A stretch of 24,258 bases of DNA from an uncultured Johnsonella sp. (GTDB lineage Bacteria > Bacillota > Clostridia > Lachnospirales > Lachnospiraceae), in the NCBI GenBank assembly GCA_905373785.1, contig CAJPUK010000015.1, positions 1 to 24,258 of the forward strand, written 5' to 3'. The notes under the pieces were generated by a model. It saw only the letters and a list, made by a program, of their open reading frames with translations. It had not been told where the DNA came from and did no database searches. This document shows, piece by piece, positions 7,588-15,340 of this stretch. Within the stretch, counting starts at the first letter, position 1. Every line of letters begins with the position of its first letter. A program made the position numbers and the translations under genes.

Positions 7588-8259
7588 TTAATAATTTTTC
7601 TTAGATATAACATTTAAGATATCAAGTGAATTCATATCTCTGTCTATATATTTTTTCATCATTATATCTAAACTGTTTTCTATATCTGAAAGCACCTCTT
7701 CTTTTATTTGAAAAGTATATAATTTTTCTATGGGACTTCTTATTATATAATCCCAGGTATATCTTCCCGTATCTGTTTTTAAAGTGTCGGGAAGGCTGTC
7801 ATACTCTCCGTTTATCACCATTAATCTAAGCTCGAAGATTCTTCTTGTAAGACGGTAGGGTATGGCAGGTTTACCAAGTGCAAGCAAGGAGACATATATA
7901 AGCTTTAGACTGTCAATATCTCTTATAGCTTCCCTGCCGTAATAATTAAGTAATTCAAGAAAATAGGTGCCATAGCAGGTTTTTTCTATATCCTCTGTTA
8001 TATCTGCAAAATAGTTACTTATTTGTGCATTTTGCAGGCTGTAGTAATCCCTTGCCTCATAAAATACAAATTTACCGAAGGCAAATATCCTACTGCATGC
8101 CATAAGGAGGCTACCCTGCCTTTTTGCCCCTCTTGCAAAAGCGGATATCTTGCCCCTTTCCTTTGTAAAAACAGTAAGTCTTTTATCATACTCACCTACA
8201 GGCATAACATTTATTACCATACCTGTAAGTTCTATGGTATTATTGCCTAATTTTGACAT
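7588..8259 (-). CDS. recO: DNA repair protein RecO
   Basis: 223-aa recombination mediator that, with RecR (and RecF), loads RecA onto SSB-coated single-stranded DNA. The N-terminal OB fold carries the family pattern TGMVINVMPVGEYDKRLTVF (residues 12-31), followed by GKISAFARGAKR. The rest is the helical C-terminal domain. It lacks the CxxC...CxxC zinc motif that many RecO proteins have in the C-terminal half and is slightly short. The ATG at 8259 is preceded by AAGG within the end of era, 9 nt after the era stop, so the two are probably co-translated. The era-recO pairing is a common bacterial gene order and supports the call. Confidence 0.92.
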   Translation of the reverse strand: MSKLGNNTIELTGMVINVMPVGEYDKRLTVFTKERGKISAFARGAKRQGSLLMACSRIFAFGKFVFYEARDYYSLQNAQISNYFADITEDIEKTCYGTYFLELLNYYGREAIRDIDSLKLIYVSLLALGKPAIPYRLTRRIFELRLMVINGEYDSLPDTLKTDTGRYTWDYIIRSPIEKLYTFQIKEEVLSDIENSLDIMMKKYIDRDMNSLDILNVISKKNY

Positions 8260-8268
8260 ATTACTACC

Positions 8269-9168
8269 TTACAGGTCTTTAATATTATAACCGAAATTCT
8301 TCATTTGTATATCAGAATCTCTCCAATCTTTTCTTACCTTGACCCATACCTTTAAGTTTACACTAATATCCATAAGATTTTCAATATCTTTTCTTGCCAT
8401 AGTTGCTATTTTTTTCAACATACTGCCGGCTTTGCCTATTATTATAGCCTTATGGCTTTCTCTTTCACAGATAATATCCGCCTCTACGTCAACCAAAGTC
8501 TTTGTTCTGTTCTTCATTTTCACTATTTCTACGGCTATACCGTGCGGAATTTCATCTGATAAGTATCTTAGCGCCTTTTCCCTTATAAGCTCGGCGGCAA
8601 GCTGTCTTAGAGGCTGGTCGGTAAGGGTGTCTTCATCATAGTACAAAGGTCCTTCGGGCAGGTGCTTATAAAGTATATCCAGCAATCTGTCCGTATTATT
8701 TGCTTTCAAAGCTGATAAGGGTATGATTTCTGTAAATTCCAGTAACTTACTGTACTTTTCTATAATTTCCAATACAGCCTCTTTGGACTTTAACTTATCA
8801 GTTTTATTAATTGCCAGTACCACAGGCTTTTCCAAACTTTTTAGGTTCTCGGCTATCTGCATATCGGACTGACCTATAAAGGTAGAGGCTTCAACTATCC
8901 AAAGTATTATATCAACATCTTTAAGCGTATGCCTTACCACTCCGACCATATATTCACCGAGTTTGGTTCTCGCCTTATGTATACCCGGAGTATCTTCAAA
9001 TACTATCTGCCCTCTCTCATCCGTATATACTGTTTGTATTTTATTTCTGGTCGTTTGAGGTTTATCGGAAGTTATGGCAATTTTCTGCCCTATAAGCGTA
9101 TTCATTAAAGTTGACTTTCCCACATTCGGCCTTCCGATCAATGCTACAAAACCTGATTTTTTTTCCAT
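8269..9168 (-). CDS. era: GTPase Era, 30S ribosome assembly
   Basis: 299-aa essential GTPase that binds 16S rRNA near its 3' end during 30S subunit maturation. G1 GRPNVGKS is at residues 12-19, G3 DTPG at 59-62, G4 NKTDK at 121-125 and G5 SALKAN further on. The C-terminal KH RNA-binding domain is recognisable by IIGKAGSMLKKI and the closing VKVRKDWR motif typical of Era. The ATG overlaps the last base of the upstream M16C peptidase stop codon, with AGGAGAG about 6 nt before it. Size and motif spacing are normal. Confidence 0.98.
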   Translation of the reverse strand: MEKKSGFVALIGRPNVGKSTLMNTLIGQKIAITSDKPQTTRNKIQTVYTDERGQIVFEDTPGIHKARTKLGEYMVGVVRHTLKDVDIILWIVEASTFIGQSDMQIAENLKSLEKPVVLAINKTDKLKSKEAVLEIIEKYSKLLEFTEIIPLSALKANNTDRLLDILYKHLPEGPLYYDEDTLTDQPLRQLAAELIREKALRYLSDEIPHGIAVEIVKMKNRTKTLVDVEADIICERESHKAIIIGKAGSMLKKIATMARKDIENLMDISVNLKVWVKVRKDWRDSDIQMKNFGYNIKDL

Positions 9169-12101
9169 TATAGCTCTCCTGTGCTGTAAAGCATTTCAAC
9201 CTTATCAAATTTCATGTCTTCTGTCTTAAGCTTTGATTCATTTACTATTGCACATACTACATCCTCTGAAAGCACCGCTCTAAGCATAGGTGCAAGTGCT
9301 CTTATGTCCTCTGCATTAGCCTCAAGTATCTGATCTCTTTCTCTTTGCACATCTTCAAGTGTGTAGGAGGTAAGGTAGGCAAGTAGGGCTCTGCTTCCTT
9401 CCTGACTTGGACTTAAAGGTGCATCCAAAGCACTTATAGCTCCGATAATTGACTTGGTCATCTCTCTCTCATCCGCATCAAAAGCAGCGGCATAGTCGGC
9501 TATGCCCTGATAAACCTTATCCGTAGCCGCTATATTGGGATCTCTGTAGGAAGTAAATCCCGCACCGTACCTTGTAAAAATAGCCATGGCACCGTAAGCC
9601 CCGCCTTGAACTCTTATAAGGTTCCAAAGATATTCATAACTTAACAGCACCTTAAATATCTTAAGCGCTCCGGTATATTCAAATCCATGCTTTCTAAAAT
9701 CTCCTACCCTTGCCACATAGTTTACACTTGAGGCACAGGAAAATGCTTCCTTGACAGTATCTTCAGTAAATTCAAGTCCGCTGCATGCAAAAGTTTTGTT
9801 TCCTAAGCTTGCTAACAACCTATCCGTAAATGCACTAAAATAAGAATACACCTTATCATCACCGGTAATATGTAAAATCAGACTATTTTTATTAAATATC
9901 TTATCTCTTACACTTTCAAGTTTCTTGACTATAAGCTCATAGTCATTGTCCGTATCCAAACGTTCAAGGAATCTGTAATACTCTATTCCCTTTATAAGCT
10001 CGATAAATAAAGAGGCCTTAAAAATGTGCGAGAAAGCTCTGTTCATACTTGTCACATGACCGCTTGAAAGAAGGCTTGTCTTTAATCCCGCCTTAAGCTC
10101 AAGTAAAACTTCTTTTATCCTTTTTGTATTGTCAAGTTTGGAGAAGATAAGCAGCTGTGTGCAAATATCAGCCAAACTCTCAAGCTTATCATACAAAACT
10201 TTAGCATTTAAGCCGAAGTAGAATTTTTCTTCCTCAGTCCTTATATTGGTAACATTTGAAAGGTTTAAGGCTACTCCTCCGGTATTAAGATTTATAATAG
10301 TGGAAAGTTTAGCATAACTGTAGTCCTTTGTGTCCACCATTCCCAGTATGTCACTTAACAGCTGTGCATACTGCAACTCTTCTTTTGATAAATTCGTTAT
10401 ATCAAAAAGCAGTTTTACATAGGCTATATCCGAGGTAAAAATATTACTGTGTATAACATTTTCTTCATATATAAATTCGGCAGCTTCTTTCTTAATATCG
10501 CTGCGTTTGAGCAGAGGTATTTTCAGCACATCTTCAGGTCTTGACGGTTCTTCTTGATATGCTTTAAGCTCCTTTGTTTCTTTTATAAGAACTTCAATTT
10601 CTTCTTTGTTCAGTGACTTTTTATATGCCGCAAGGTTCTCCTTAAGTTTGGCTTCTTTTTGGGCTGCCAATCCTTTTTTAGGCACCAAGGTCACATAAGC
10701 TTCATATGGATTATCCAAAAGATGATCCCTTATAAGCTCCTCAAAGAAATCCTCTTCAAGCCTTAATTTTAAGGTGTCGAATATATACTGAAATCTAAGA
10801 TGCATAGTAGGATCGGCATCATAAAGCCAAGAGTCATAGGCTTGAAGTCCGTACATAAGCCCCTTAGGGTATGAACCGAAGTCAGCCTCTCTGGCTCTGA
10901 ACTCACTTATATTGATTGCCGCCTTCAAAACTTCCTTATCAAGCCCTGTGCTCAGTATCTTTCTTAATGTCCCCTTAACCACCATCTTAAACTCGGCTAA
11001 CTTTTCTGCATTTGTTTGCTTTGCTATTACAGAAAAGAAGGGCTCTTTAATTCCGGGCGAATAGCCGCCAAGTATCTCCTTGCCTATACCTGCATCTATG
11101 AGTGCCTCCTTAAGTACAGCTCCCGGAACCTGCAGCAGTGCGTAGTCAAGTATTTGAAATGCGGTATGCACTATAGGATCAAGCTCTCCTCCGACTACCG
11201 TATTAAGTGAAATATAACTTGCATCTTCTTCACTTTCCTCATCAGATATAGGATATTCGAACTGAAGTTCTTTGTTTTCTTTCCAAGGTATAATATCCTT
11301 TATCCTTGAGTCAATTTCCTTGTATTCAAAGTTTGACAAATATTCCCTATCCAACCATTCAAGTTTTTCGGTCATATCCATATTTCCATAAAGATAGATA
11401 TATGAATTTGACGGATGGTAGTAACTTGCATGATAATTTATAAATTCCTCGTAGCTAAGTTCAGGTATAAAGTCGGGGTCTCCTCCGGACTCTTCTCCAT
11501 AAGAATGTCCCTCAAATAAAATCTTAGTCACAAGGCGGTCAAGCATACCGTCAACTGATGAAAATACTCCCTTCATCTCATTATATACTATACCGTTTAC
11601 AGTAAGCTCAGCGGATTCTTCCTCAAGTTCATAATGCCAGCCTTCTTGCTTAAATATCTTATCTTCTTTATATACATTAGGATAAAGCACCGCATCCATA
11701 TATACATCACAAAGGTTTTGGAAATCTTTATCATTGACACTGGCTACCGGATACACTGTTTTATCCGGATAGGTCATGGCATTAAGAAAGGTATTAAGAG
11801 AACCCTTTACCAACTCAACAAAGGGGTCTTTACTGGGGAATTTCCTTGAACCGCATAAAACAGAGTGTTCAAGTATATGTGCCACTCCGGTGGAATTAAT
11901 TGACGGAGTTCTGAAACCTATTGTAAATACCTTATTATCATCATCATTAAGTAATAAGAAAATCTTAGCCTTGGTTTTTTTATGTAACATTGATACTGCT
12001 ATAGAATTAATTTCTTCTATACTTGTTATGCTTTCTATTTGATATATATTTAATTTCTCCAGTTTGTCAAGCTGCTTACTTTTTTTCTCGTCTTTAATCA
12101 T
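9168..12101 (-). CDS. M16C-family zinc metallopeptidase (PreP-like)
   Basis: 977-aa peptidase of the insulysin/pitrilysin clan, subfamily M16C (presequence protease type), which degrades oligopeptides in a closed chamber formed by two halves. The inverted zinc motif HILEH lies at 75-79 (H75, E78 and H79), and the distal zinc ligand is Glu175 in VYNEMKG. The C-terminal half carries the substrate-contact segment RVQGGAYGAM. There is no signal peptide or membrane segment, so it should be cytosolic. The length suits the family (about 970-1000 aa). The start overlaps the upstream DUF218 gene's stop by one base, and the stop overlaps the era start by one base. Its physiological substrates here are unknown. 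Confidence 0.93.
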   Translation of the reverse strand: MIKDEKKSKQLDKLEKLNIYQIESITSIEEINSIAVSMLHKKTKAKIFLLLNDDDNKVFTIGFRTPSINSTGVAHILEHSVLCGSRKFPSKDPFVELVKGSLNTFLNAMTYPDKTVYPVASVNDKDFQNLCDVYMDAVLYPNVYKEDKIFKQEGWHYELEEESAELTVNGIVYNEMKGVFSSVDGMLDRLVTKILFEGHSYGEESGGDPDFIPELSYEEFINYHASYYHPSNSYIYLYGNMDMTEKLEWLDREYLSNFEYKEIDSRIKDIIPWKENKELQFEYPISDEESEEDASYISLNTVVGGELDPIVHTAFQILDYALLQVPGAVLKEALIDAGIGKEILGGYSPGIKEPFFSVIAKQTNAEKLAEFKMVVKGTLRKILSTGLDKEVLKAAINISEFRAREADFGSYPKGLMYGLQAYDSWLYDADPTMHLRFQYIFDTLKLRLEEDFFEELIRDHLLDNPYEAYVTLVPKKGLAAQKEAKLKENLAAYKKSLNKEEIEVLIKETKELKAYQEEPSRPEDVLKIPLLKRSDIKKEAAEFIYEENVIHSNIFTSDIAYVKLLFDITNLSKEELQYAQLLSDILGMVDTKDYSYAKLSTIINLNTGGVALNLSNVTNIRTEEEKFYFGLNAKVLYDKLESLADICTQLLIFSKLDNTKRIKEVLLELKAGLKTSLLSSGHVTSMNRAFSHIFKASLFIELIKGIEYYRFLERLDTDNDYELIVKKLESVRDKIFNKNSLILHITGDDKVYSYFSAFTDRLLASLGNKTFACSGLEFTEDTVKEAFSCASSVNYVARVGDFRKHGFEYTGALKIFKVLLSYEYLWNLIRVQGGAYGAMAIFTRYGAGFTSYRDPNIAATDKVYQGIADYAAAFDADEREMTKSIIGAISALDAPLSPSQEGSRALLAYLTSYTLEDVQRERDQILEANAEDIRALAPMLRAVLSEDVVCAIVNESKLKTEDMKFDKVEMLYSTGEL

Positions 12102-12928
12102 TATATATTCCCCATAAATTTTTCTAGTAATATGGCAATGCTTTCTCTAAGGCTGAAATTCAAGTACATTATAGGGTCAGTTATAGCCCCCATAGTATAT
12201 ACCGAGTTAAAGCCCGCCTTATGTGCCAATGCCTTTGCTCTAAAACAATGAAAATCACTTGTAACTATACCTATTTTCTTAGGTTTATCCTCTGCCAAAA
12301 GCACTTTGCCAAAACCATCTTCTACAACATTTCTTGATATTACTGCTGTACTTCCTACCTTATACTCTATGAGTGCTTTTGAGTAAATAATATTTTCCTT
12401 TGTGCTTTTGGACTGTATTTCAAGGTATAGCCTTGAAGGCTCCACACCTCTGTCAATAAGGTACTTTGCCATGGCTTCCGCCTCGGTTACAGGCTCATAC
12501 TTACTTTTAGCACCTGAAAGTACAAGTATGGTATAAGGATTATTACATGCATATTCATAAGCCAAGTCAAGTCTTTTTTTTAGTGCGGATGAGGGCTCTA
12601 TATTGGACCTTACTCTTGCACCGAGCACTATGACATAATCCAGATCCTGTACCTCTTTAGTGTCAATAGCACTAAAGATAAGTAATTGTAATATAATAAA
12701 AATGAGAATTCCACAAATAGGCACTACATTTAAGCCTACATAAAGGTATAGTGGAATCCTCTTTTTATCTTTTTTATGTATTTTTTCCAAATACATATAG
12801 GCTAAACTTATAATTGCAATAAGCAGCCATATATATGAGTATACGCTTATATTGAAATTGGTATACATAGTAAGTACAAGAAAGTATACAAAACTAAATA
12901 TAGCAATAATCTTATATACTCCTCTCAT
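12101..12928 (-). CDS. DUF218/SanA-YdcF-like membrane protein
   Basis: 275-aa protein with three predicted N-terminal membrane helices (about 4-22, 30-47 and 60-86) followed by a DUF218 domain. Family motifs seen are DYVIVLGARV, LSGAKSKYEPVTEAEAMAKY, GVEPSRLYLE, SKSTKENI and IVTSDFHCFRA. YdcF/SanA-type proteins are linked to cell-envelope barrier functions, with no agreed reaction. The start is set at 12928 because AAGGAGG lies 8 nt before it and overlaps the trhP stop. An in-frame ATG 33 nt upstream lies inside trhP and lacks such a site. The gene overlaps the next by one base. The envelope role is inference from the family. Confidence 0.85.
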   Translation of the reverse strand: MRGVYKIIAIFSFVYFLVLTMYTNFNISVYSYIWLLIAIISLAYMYLEKIHKKDKKRIPLYLYVGLNVVPICGILIFIILQLLIFSAIDTKEVQDLDYVIVLGARVRSNIEPSSALKKRLDLAYEYACNNPYTILVLSGAKSKYEPVTEAEAMAKYLIDRGVEPSRLYLEIQSKSTKENIIYSKALIEYKVGSTAVISRNVVEDGFGKVLLAEDKPKKIGIVTSDFHCFRAKALAHKAGFNSVYTMGAITDPIMYLNFSLRESIAILLEKFMGNI

Positions 12929-12941
12929 ACTTAAATCCTCC

Positions 12942-14234
12942 TTAGTTATTAGTACATGCACAGCAATCCGACATATCTTCCTTGGGTACTTCTATCGGCT
13001 CTTGTTTTTTTATTCTTATCACATCCCCCACCTCAGCCTTATCAACATCAAATTCTATAAAAAGGCTTTGTCTCGGATGCGGAGCGCTCTCTTGCAAGTT
13101 ACCGTCCTCATCTTTAATGGACGTAACTTCCACCAAGATATTGTCTCCGTTTTTCTTCATAAGTTCTACAACATCACCTGTTAAAAACTTGTTCTTCTGC
13201 TCTATCTTAGCTAAAGCGCCGTCCTTCTCAAGTACCGTTCCCAAATAAATATAATTTTGTACATAGGTGTTGCTATTATAAATTTGGGTAGTTTCATTGG
13301 CTTTTCCAAAGAAAAAACCTGTAGTAAATTCCCTGTACGTGCATTTTCCTATCTCAGACTTATACCACTCCATATTAGCTCTATATATCTTTTCATCCTT
13401 AAGATAGTCATCTATAGCCTTTCTGTAAGTTCTTGCCACAGTGGCTACATAAAGGGCTGTCTTCATCCTTCCTTCTATCTTAAAGCTGTCTATACCTGCC
13501 TCTATGAGCTCAGGTATATATTCTATCATACATAAATCTTTTGAATTAAAAATATATGTTCCGTTTTCGTCCTCATATACGGGCATATACTCGCCCGGTC
13601 TTTTTTCCTCAACTACGGAATACTTCCATCTGCAAGGATGTGTGCAAGCCCCCTGATTGGCATCCCTTCCGGTAAAGTAGTTGCTTAAAAGACAGCGTCC
13701 CGAGTAAGCCATACACATTGCCCCATGTATGAAGGTCTCTATCTCAAGTTCATCCGGTATCTGCCCTCTTATGCACTTTATTTCCTCAAGTGAAAGCTCT
13801 CTTGCCGTTACCACCCTGCTTGCTCCGAGACTGTGCCAAAACTTATAAGTCGCATAGTTGGTATTGTTTGCCTGTGTACTTATGTGAAGCTCTATATTGC
13901 TTTTTTCAAGTACTTCTCTCGCTATGGTAAATATACCCGGATCTGAAATAATAAGCGCATCGGGATTGATTTCTCTTAACTGCTCAAAATACCCCTTAGC
14001 ATCTTCAATTTGATCATTGTGTGCTAAAACATTGGCGGTAACATATACTTTCTTATTTCTTTCATGTGCATATCTTATGCCCTCTGCCATATCCTCTATG
14101 GTGAAGTTCTTAGCCTTTGCCCTTAGACCGAACGCCTCTCCACCTATATATACTGCGTCGGCACCGTAGTCTATCGCTGTTTTTAAAAGCTCCAGACTGC
14201 CTGCCGGCACCAATAACTCTAAATTTCTTCTCAT
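12942..14234 (-). CDS. trhP: Peptidase U32-family tRNA wobble-uridine hydroxylation protein (TrhP)
   Basis: 430-aa U32-family protein. The PROSITE-type U32 signature is matched in full at residues 166-184 (E-x-F-x2-G-A-M-C-x4-G-x-C-L-L-S), giving C174 and C181, with further cysteines at C197 and C201. U32 members of this clade, YegQ in E. coli and YrrN/YrrO in B. subtilis, are required for prephenate-dependent formation of 5-hydroxyuridine at position 34 of tRNAs. The gene directly follows the TrmR-like methyltransferase (4-nt gap), the enzyme that would methylate that hydroxyl, which supports a tRNA rather than protease role. The tail ends in a small cysteine cluster, DCCACTNN. The ribosome binding site is weak, so coupling to trmR is likely. 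Confidence 0.9.
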   Translation of the reverse strand: MRRNLELLVPAGSLELLKTAIDYGADAVYIGGEAFGLRAKAKNFTIEDMAEGIRYAHERNKKVYVTANVLAHNDQIEDAKGYFEQLREINPDALIISDPGIFTIAREVLEKSNIELHISTQANNTNYATYKFWHSLGASRVVTARELSLEEIKCIRGQIPDELEIETFIHGAMCMAYSGRCLLSNYFTGRDANQGACTHPCRWKYSVVEEKRPGEYMPVYEDENGTYIFNSKDLCMIEYIPELIEAGIDSFKIEGRMKTALYVATVARTYRKAIDDYLKDEKIYRANMEWYKSEIGKCTYREFTTGFFFGKANETTQIYNSNTYVQNYIYLGTVLEKDGALAKIEQKNKFLTGDVVELMKKNGDNILVEVTSIKDEDGNLQESAPHPRQSLFIEFDVDKAEVGDVIRIKKQEPIEVPKEDMSDCCACTNN

Positions 14235-14238
14235 TGTA

Positions 14239-14892
14239 TTACTTTTTAAGCACAGTCAGTGCCACTCCATCTCCTAATGATAATATAGTTGTACTTAACT
14301 CCTCTCTATGAGTAAGCTCATATAAGTACTCTCTAAGCCTTGAGTGTATAGACCTGTCTCTTCTTTCTATAATGTATCTGGACTGAACTATATCCCCCCC
14401 TTGCAAGACATTATCGGAACACAATACCCCCTCTTTATTAAGAAGTTTTATAACAGGTTCCAGCCAGTTGATATATTGCCCCTTTGCCGCATCCATAAAG
14501 ATAAAATCATATTTCTCTTCTTTTTCAACCAGTTCTTTAAGAACCTTTGAGGCATCTTCTTCTATCAAATGTATTATATTTGAGTAATGTGAATCTTTTA
14601 TATTCTTTCTTGCCTCTAAAACTCTTTTTTCATAATTCTCTATGGTACTTATCTTAACATTTCCTTCTAAAGTCTCTGCCATGACCAAACTTGAATACGC
14701 CACAGCAGCACCTACCTCTAAAATTCTTTTCGGTTTTTTCAAAAGCAAAAAGGTTTTTAAAAAACTTTCCGTCTCCCTTTTTATAATCGGAACCTTAGCC
14801 TCCAAAGCTTTTTCTCTAAGCTTTTCCAAAAAGTCAGAGTTGTAGGCTGTAAGAGATTTGATATAGCAACTTACCCTTTCATCAACTATCAA
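14239..14892 (-). CDS. trmR: tRNA 5-hydroxyuridine O-methyltransferase (TrmR/YrrM-like)
   Basis: 217-aa class I SAM-dependent O-methyltransferase. Motif I is ILEVGAAVAYSSL near residue 57; the metal- and substrate-site region FIFMDAAKGQY and the SDNVLQGG segment fit the catechol-O-methyltransferase-like fold of YrrM. In B. subtilis YrrM (TrmR) methylates ho5U34 of tRNA to mo5U, and the next gene here is the matching U32 hydroxylation protein. The start codon is TTG at 14892-14890, overlapping the stop of the MltG-like gene as TTGA, which implies translational coupling. A GGAG lies 10 nt upstream. The caffeoyl-CoA-type methyltransferase label sometimes given to this family would be misleading. 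Confidence 0.88.
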   Translation of the reverse strand: MIVDERVSCYIKSLTAYNSDFLEKLREKALEAKVPIIKRETESFLKTFLLLKKPKRILEVGAAVAYSSLVMAETLEGNVKISTIENYEKRVLEARKNIKDSHYSNIIHLIEEDASKVLKELVEKEEKYDFIFMDAAKGQYINWLEPVIKLLNKEGVLCSDNVLQGGDIVQSRYIIERRDRSIHSRLREYLYELTHREELSTTILSLGDGVALTVLKK

Positions 14893-15308
14893 TTAATTTT
14901 TTCTCCGCTGCTACTTGTATTTTGTTCTTTACTTCCGCTTTCATTTTCTTCACCTGAATTTATGGCTTGCAAAAGTTGCCTTATTGTCTGGGAGCTGTTG
15001 AGAGTATAAGTCCCTGCCTTTACTGAATAATTAAAAAATTTTGCTTGTAGACTGTATGCCAGTTTGTTATTGATAAGTCCCTTATTATACAACACTTTTG
15101 CAACATCCTTAGCTTCCATCCCCTCTGTTATAGTTACTACCACATCTCTTCCGGGTTCTGCATCTACCGCTTGGTCGTAAAATATATCATGTCCGAATCT
15201 ATACGCTTCTTTCACTCCAAACCATACAGCAACAACTAAAAGTGTATATATAACCAATCTTACAGATACTTTCAAAGCCGCCTTGCTTAACTTACTTATC
15301 TTACTCAT
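14889..15308 (-). CDS. MltG/YceG-like membrane protein lacking the catalytic domain
   Basis: 139-aa protein with a cytoplasmic basic N-terminus, one membrane helix (about 17-33) and an extracellular segment. Residues about 57-118 resemble the LysM-like N-terminal region of endolytic transglycosylase MltG (VTITEGMEAKDVAKVLYNKG, then AGTYTL and TIRQLLQAI). Full MltG proteins are about 340-400 aa and continue into the YceG catalytic domain with its essential Glu. Here the protein ends in a Ser/Glu/Asn-rich tail instead. Stop and neighbour overlap are clean, so this is not an obvious frameshift. The position before trmR matches B. subtilis yrrL (mltG). Peptidoglycan binding or a regulatory role is plausible; lytic activity is not. 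Ribosome binding site AAGGGG, 4 nt before ATG. Confidence 0.85.
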   Translation of the reverse strand: MSKISKLSKAALKVSVRLVIYTLLVVAVWFGVKEAYRFGHDIFYDQAVDAEPGRDVVVTITEGMEAKDVAKVLYNKGLINNKLAYSLQAKFFNYSVKAGTYTLNSSQTIRQLLQAINSGEENESGSKEQNTSSSGEKIN

Positions 15309-15340
15309 ACAACCCCTTATTTTTAATTATACAAAACCCT

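Noticed and set aside
12929..12961. Longer start for the DUF218 protein inside trhP
   Set aside because: The extension lies wholly within trhP coding sequence and lacks a ribosome binding site; AAGGAGG precedes the chosen ATG.
15326..15331. A TATAAT -10 box before the MltG-like gene
   Set aside because: No acceptable -35 at 16-18 nt (the sequence there is TCATGG) and no extended TGn motif. The gene is more simply transcribed with RNase J.
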